Shown here piece after piece: positions 12,314 through 14,078 of a DNA stretch of 14,078 nucleotides. Under the pieces are notes generated by a model that was not told the origin of the DNA, searched no databases, and saw nothing but the letters and a program-made list of their open reading frames with translations. Every line of letters begins with the position of its first letter. Position 1 is the stretch's first letter. The position numbers and the translations under genes were made by a program. The stretch is from an uncultured Lachnospiraceae bacterium (GTDB lineage: Bacteria; Bacillota_A; Clostridia; Lachnospirales; Lachnospiraceae), in NCBI GenBank assembly GCA_946614075.1, contig CAMOGO010000006.1, forward strand, positions 1 through 14,078. Reading direction: 5' to 3'.

Positions 12314-13981
12314 ATGAGCTACATCAGTGATCAGGTAAAGGTCGGACCGCACCGCGCGCCGAACCGCAGTTTGTTTTACGCATTAGGATACACCAAGGAG
12401 GAGCTGGAAAGACCGTTAGTCGGCGTCGTCAGCGCCTACAGTGAAATCGTTCCCGGACATCAGCACCTGGACAAAATCGCCCGTGCGGTCATGGACGGCG
12501 TCCGTTTAGCAGGCGGCACCCCGATCCTCGTCCCAGCCATCGGCGTCTGCGATGGTATTGCCATGGGACATCCTGGCATGAAGTACTCTCTCCCGTCCCG
12601 TGAGCTGATCGCCGACAGCACCGAGACCATGGCGCTCGGCCACTGCTTTGACGGCCTCGTCCTCGTTCCGAACTGTGACAAGATCGTACCCGGCATGGTC
12701 ATGGCCGCGGCACGTACCAATCTTCCGAGCATCGTCTGCAGCGGCGGCCCTATGCTGGCAGGCCGTGTCGACGGCGCCCCGACGACCTTAAGCAAGATGT
12801 TTGAGGCGGTCGGCAGCTACAAGGCTGGCCTGATCGACGATGAGAAGCTGCAGGAGTTTGAGGAGAACACCTGCCCCGGCTGCGGCAGCTGCGCCGGCAT
12901 GTACACAGCCAACAGCATGAACTGCCTGTGCGAGGCGATCGGCATGGCTCTGCCCGGCAACGGCACCATCCCGGCTGTCTACTCCGCACGTATCCAGTTT
13001 GCGAAGCACTCCGGCATGAAGATCATGGAGCTGATCGAGAAGCAGATCAAGCCCCGTGACATCCTGACTCACGAGGCTTTCATCAATGCTCTGACCACCG
13101 ATATGGCACTTGGCTGCAGCACGAATACCGTCCTGCACCTGCTTGCGATCGCCTGCGAGGCTGGCGTAGACATCGATCTGAATACGATCAATGAGGTCAG
13201 CTCCCGCGTCCCGAACCTCTGCCATCTGGCACCGGCAGGCCCGACCCACATGCAGGATCTGTACGCCGCCGGCGGTGTACAGGCTGTCATGAAGCAGCTG
13301 GCAGATGCCGGACTGCTGAATACCGGCCTCATTACGGCAACCGGCAAGACGGTCGGCGAGAATATCTCCGGCTGTGTCAACAAGAATCCGAACGCCATCC
13401 GTACCATGGATAATCCGTACTCCGCTACCGGCGGTCTGGCTATCCTGTTCGGAAACCTGGCAGAGAACGGCTGCGTCGTCAAGCGCAGCGCCGTCGCACC
13501 GGAGATGCTGACCCACACTGGCCCCGCCCGCGTCTTTAACAGCGAGGAGGAGGCGATCGGCGCCATCTACGCCGGGCAGATTCACGACGGTGATGTCGTC
13601 GTCATCCGCTACGAGGGACCGAAGGGCGGCCCCGGCATGCGCGAGATGCTGAACCCGACCTCCGCTCTGGCCGGCATGAAGCTGGACAAGACGGTTGCCC
13701 TGATCACCGACGGTCGCTTCTCCGGCGCCTCCCGCGGCGCTTCCATCGGCCATGTCTCTCCGGAGGCAGCAGCAGGCGGCCTGATCCGTCTGGTCGAGGA
13801 GGGCGACTCCATCACGATCGATATCCCGAATTACTCCATCCACCTGAATGTGGATGATGAGACTCTCGCCGCCCGCGAGGCTGCCTTCGTCGCTCCCGCT
13901 CCGAAGGAAGTCACCGGCTGGCTTGCCCGCTACGCGAAGCTCGTCACCAGCGCCAACACCGGCGCCGTGCTGGAGAGATAA
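12314..13981 (+). CDS. ilvD: Dihydroxy-acid dehydratase
   Basis: A 555-residue enzyme of normal family length that dehydrates 2,3-dihydroxy-isovalerate and 2,3-dihydroxy-3-methylvalerate to the 2-oxo acids leading to valine, leucine, isoleucine and pantothenate. It is an iron-sulfur enzyme of the cytoplasm. Visible signatures are [10 protein letters not shown] (77-86, D80 metal ligand), NCDKIVPGM (120-128, with C121 and K123) and [16 protein letters not shown] (187-202, with C193). The early segment [10 protein letters not shown] (40-49) lacks the cysteine found there in [2Fe-2S]-type homologues, as in E. coli IlvD, so an oxygen-sensitive [4Fe-4S] cluster is inferred. The start is the ATG at 12314, eight bases after GGAG; a GTG at 12305 in frame overlaps that ribosome site and is unlikely. 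It is transcribed away from all other genes here, from its own promoter. Confidence 0.98.
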   Translation: MSYISDQVKVGPHRAPNRSLFYALGYTKEELERPLVGVVSAYSEIVPGHQHLDKIARAVMDGVRLAGGTPILVPAIGVCDGIAMGHPGMKYSLPSRELIADSTETMALGHCFDGLVLVPNCDKIVPGMVMAAARTNLPSIVCSGGPMLAGRVDGAPTTLSKMFEAVGSYKAGLIDDEKLQEFEENTCPGCGSCAGMYTANSMNCLCEAIGMALPGNGTIPAVYSARIQFAKHSGMKIMELIEKQIKPRDILTHEAFINALTTDMALGCSTNTVLHLLAIACEAGVDIDLNTINEVSSRVPNLCHLAPAGPTHMQDLYAAGGVQAVMKQLADAGLLNTGLITATGKTVGENISGCVNKNPNAIRTMDNPYSATGGLAILFGNLAENGCVVKRSAVAPEMLTHTGPARVFNSEEEAIGAIYAGQIHDGDVVVIRYEGPKGGPGMREMLNPTSALAGMKLDKTVALITDGRFSGASRGASIGHVSPEAAAGGLIRLVEEGDSITIDIPNYSIHLNVDDETLAAREAAFVAPAPKEVTGWLARYAKLVTSANTGAVLER

Positions 13982-13995
13982 ACCACAGAGTGTGT

Positions 13996-14078
13996 GAGCT
14001 TTATCAGCCCACGAGCTTTATCGGCCCACGAGCTTTATCGGCCCATGAGCTTTATGGGCCCACGAGCTTTATCGGCCC
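13996..14078. repeat. 17-bp tandem repeat array after ilvD, running off the window
   Basis: Units of consensus GAGCTTTATCGGCCCAC start at 13996, 14013, 14030, 14047 and 14064; the last is cut by the window edge after 15 bases. Changes are few: A for G in unit 1 (TCAG), T for C at the end of unit 3, G for C in unit 4 (TGGG). There are no spacers, so it is a minisatellite and not CRISPR. The first unit begins 15 bases after the ilvD stop codon. Confidence 0.95.
14040..14060. terminator. Perfect hairpin inside the 17-bp array, possible terminator or processing stem
   Basis: GGCCCAT (14040-14046), loop GAGCTTT, ATGGGCC (14054-14060): a perfect, GC-rich 7-bp stem spanning units 3 and 4. No U tract follows within the window, so Rho-independent termination is not shown. 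Confidence 0.4.

Noticed and set aside
13996..14078. CRISPR array
   Set aside because: Units of 17 bp follow each other directly with no spacers and no cas genes are present.

Overview
The window looks like chromosomal DNA of a fairly GC-rich Firmicute of the class Clostridia, most like Lachnospiraceae. This is inferred from strong Gram-positive ribosome binding sites (GGGAGG, GGAGG) ahead of most genes, a DUF5711-type membrane protein, an OmpR-type two-component pair of Clostridia style, and the absence of any outer-membrane gene. There are no rRNA or tRNA genes, no insertion sequences, no phage genes and no CRISPR array.

Layout: nine genes run leftwards on the minus strand from about 11883 to beyond the left edge. 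One gene, ilvD, runs rightwards from 12314. In transcription order the leftward genes are: a DUF5711-like anchored beta-propeller protein (10603-11883); a sensor histidine kinase with a TTG start (9012-10520); its OmpR-type response regulator (8345-9034), overlapping the kinase by 23 bases; a cytoplasmic GH2 beta-galactosidase (5303-8257); a MORN-repeat protein with a C-terminal zinc ribbon (3572-5206); an AEC-family permease (2623-3546); a GntR/FadR-type regulator (1808-2512); a TauE/SafE-family exporter (1026-1805); and an AlaC/DapL-like aminotransferase cut by the window edge (1-984). Gaps are short (2 to 110 bases) and I see no convincing terminator with a U tract, so two or three overlapping transcription units are likely. 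The regulator, exporter and aminotransferase form the tightest unit, behind their own candidate promoter and operator.

The rightward gene ilvD (dihydroxy-acid dehydratase, branched-chain amino acid and pantothenate precursor synthesis) has a near-consensus promoter (TTGTCA, 17 bases, TATAAT). Its leader of about 115 bases can fold in alternative ways and contains a short open frame ending at the ilvD Shine-Dalgarno. The 430-base gap between ilvD and the DUF5711 gene holds divergent promoters and a stretch of degenerate CTTCG/CCTCGCTT motifs.

The most unusual features lie outside ordinary gene content. A 17-bp tandem repeat begins 15 bases after ilvD and runs off the right edge; two variant bases inside it complete a perfect hairpin. 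A 39-base array of four TCGCGA palindromes at helical-turn spacing sits directly ahead of the kinase gene. The MORN protein shows a 92-residue super-repeat of four MORN units. I do not see a clearly recognisable new defence or mobile system. The best candidates for new biology are these repeat elements, the DUF5711-kinase-regulator module ahead of a lacZ with no lacI in view, and the exporter/aminotransferase operon.
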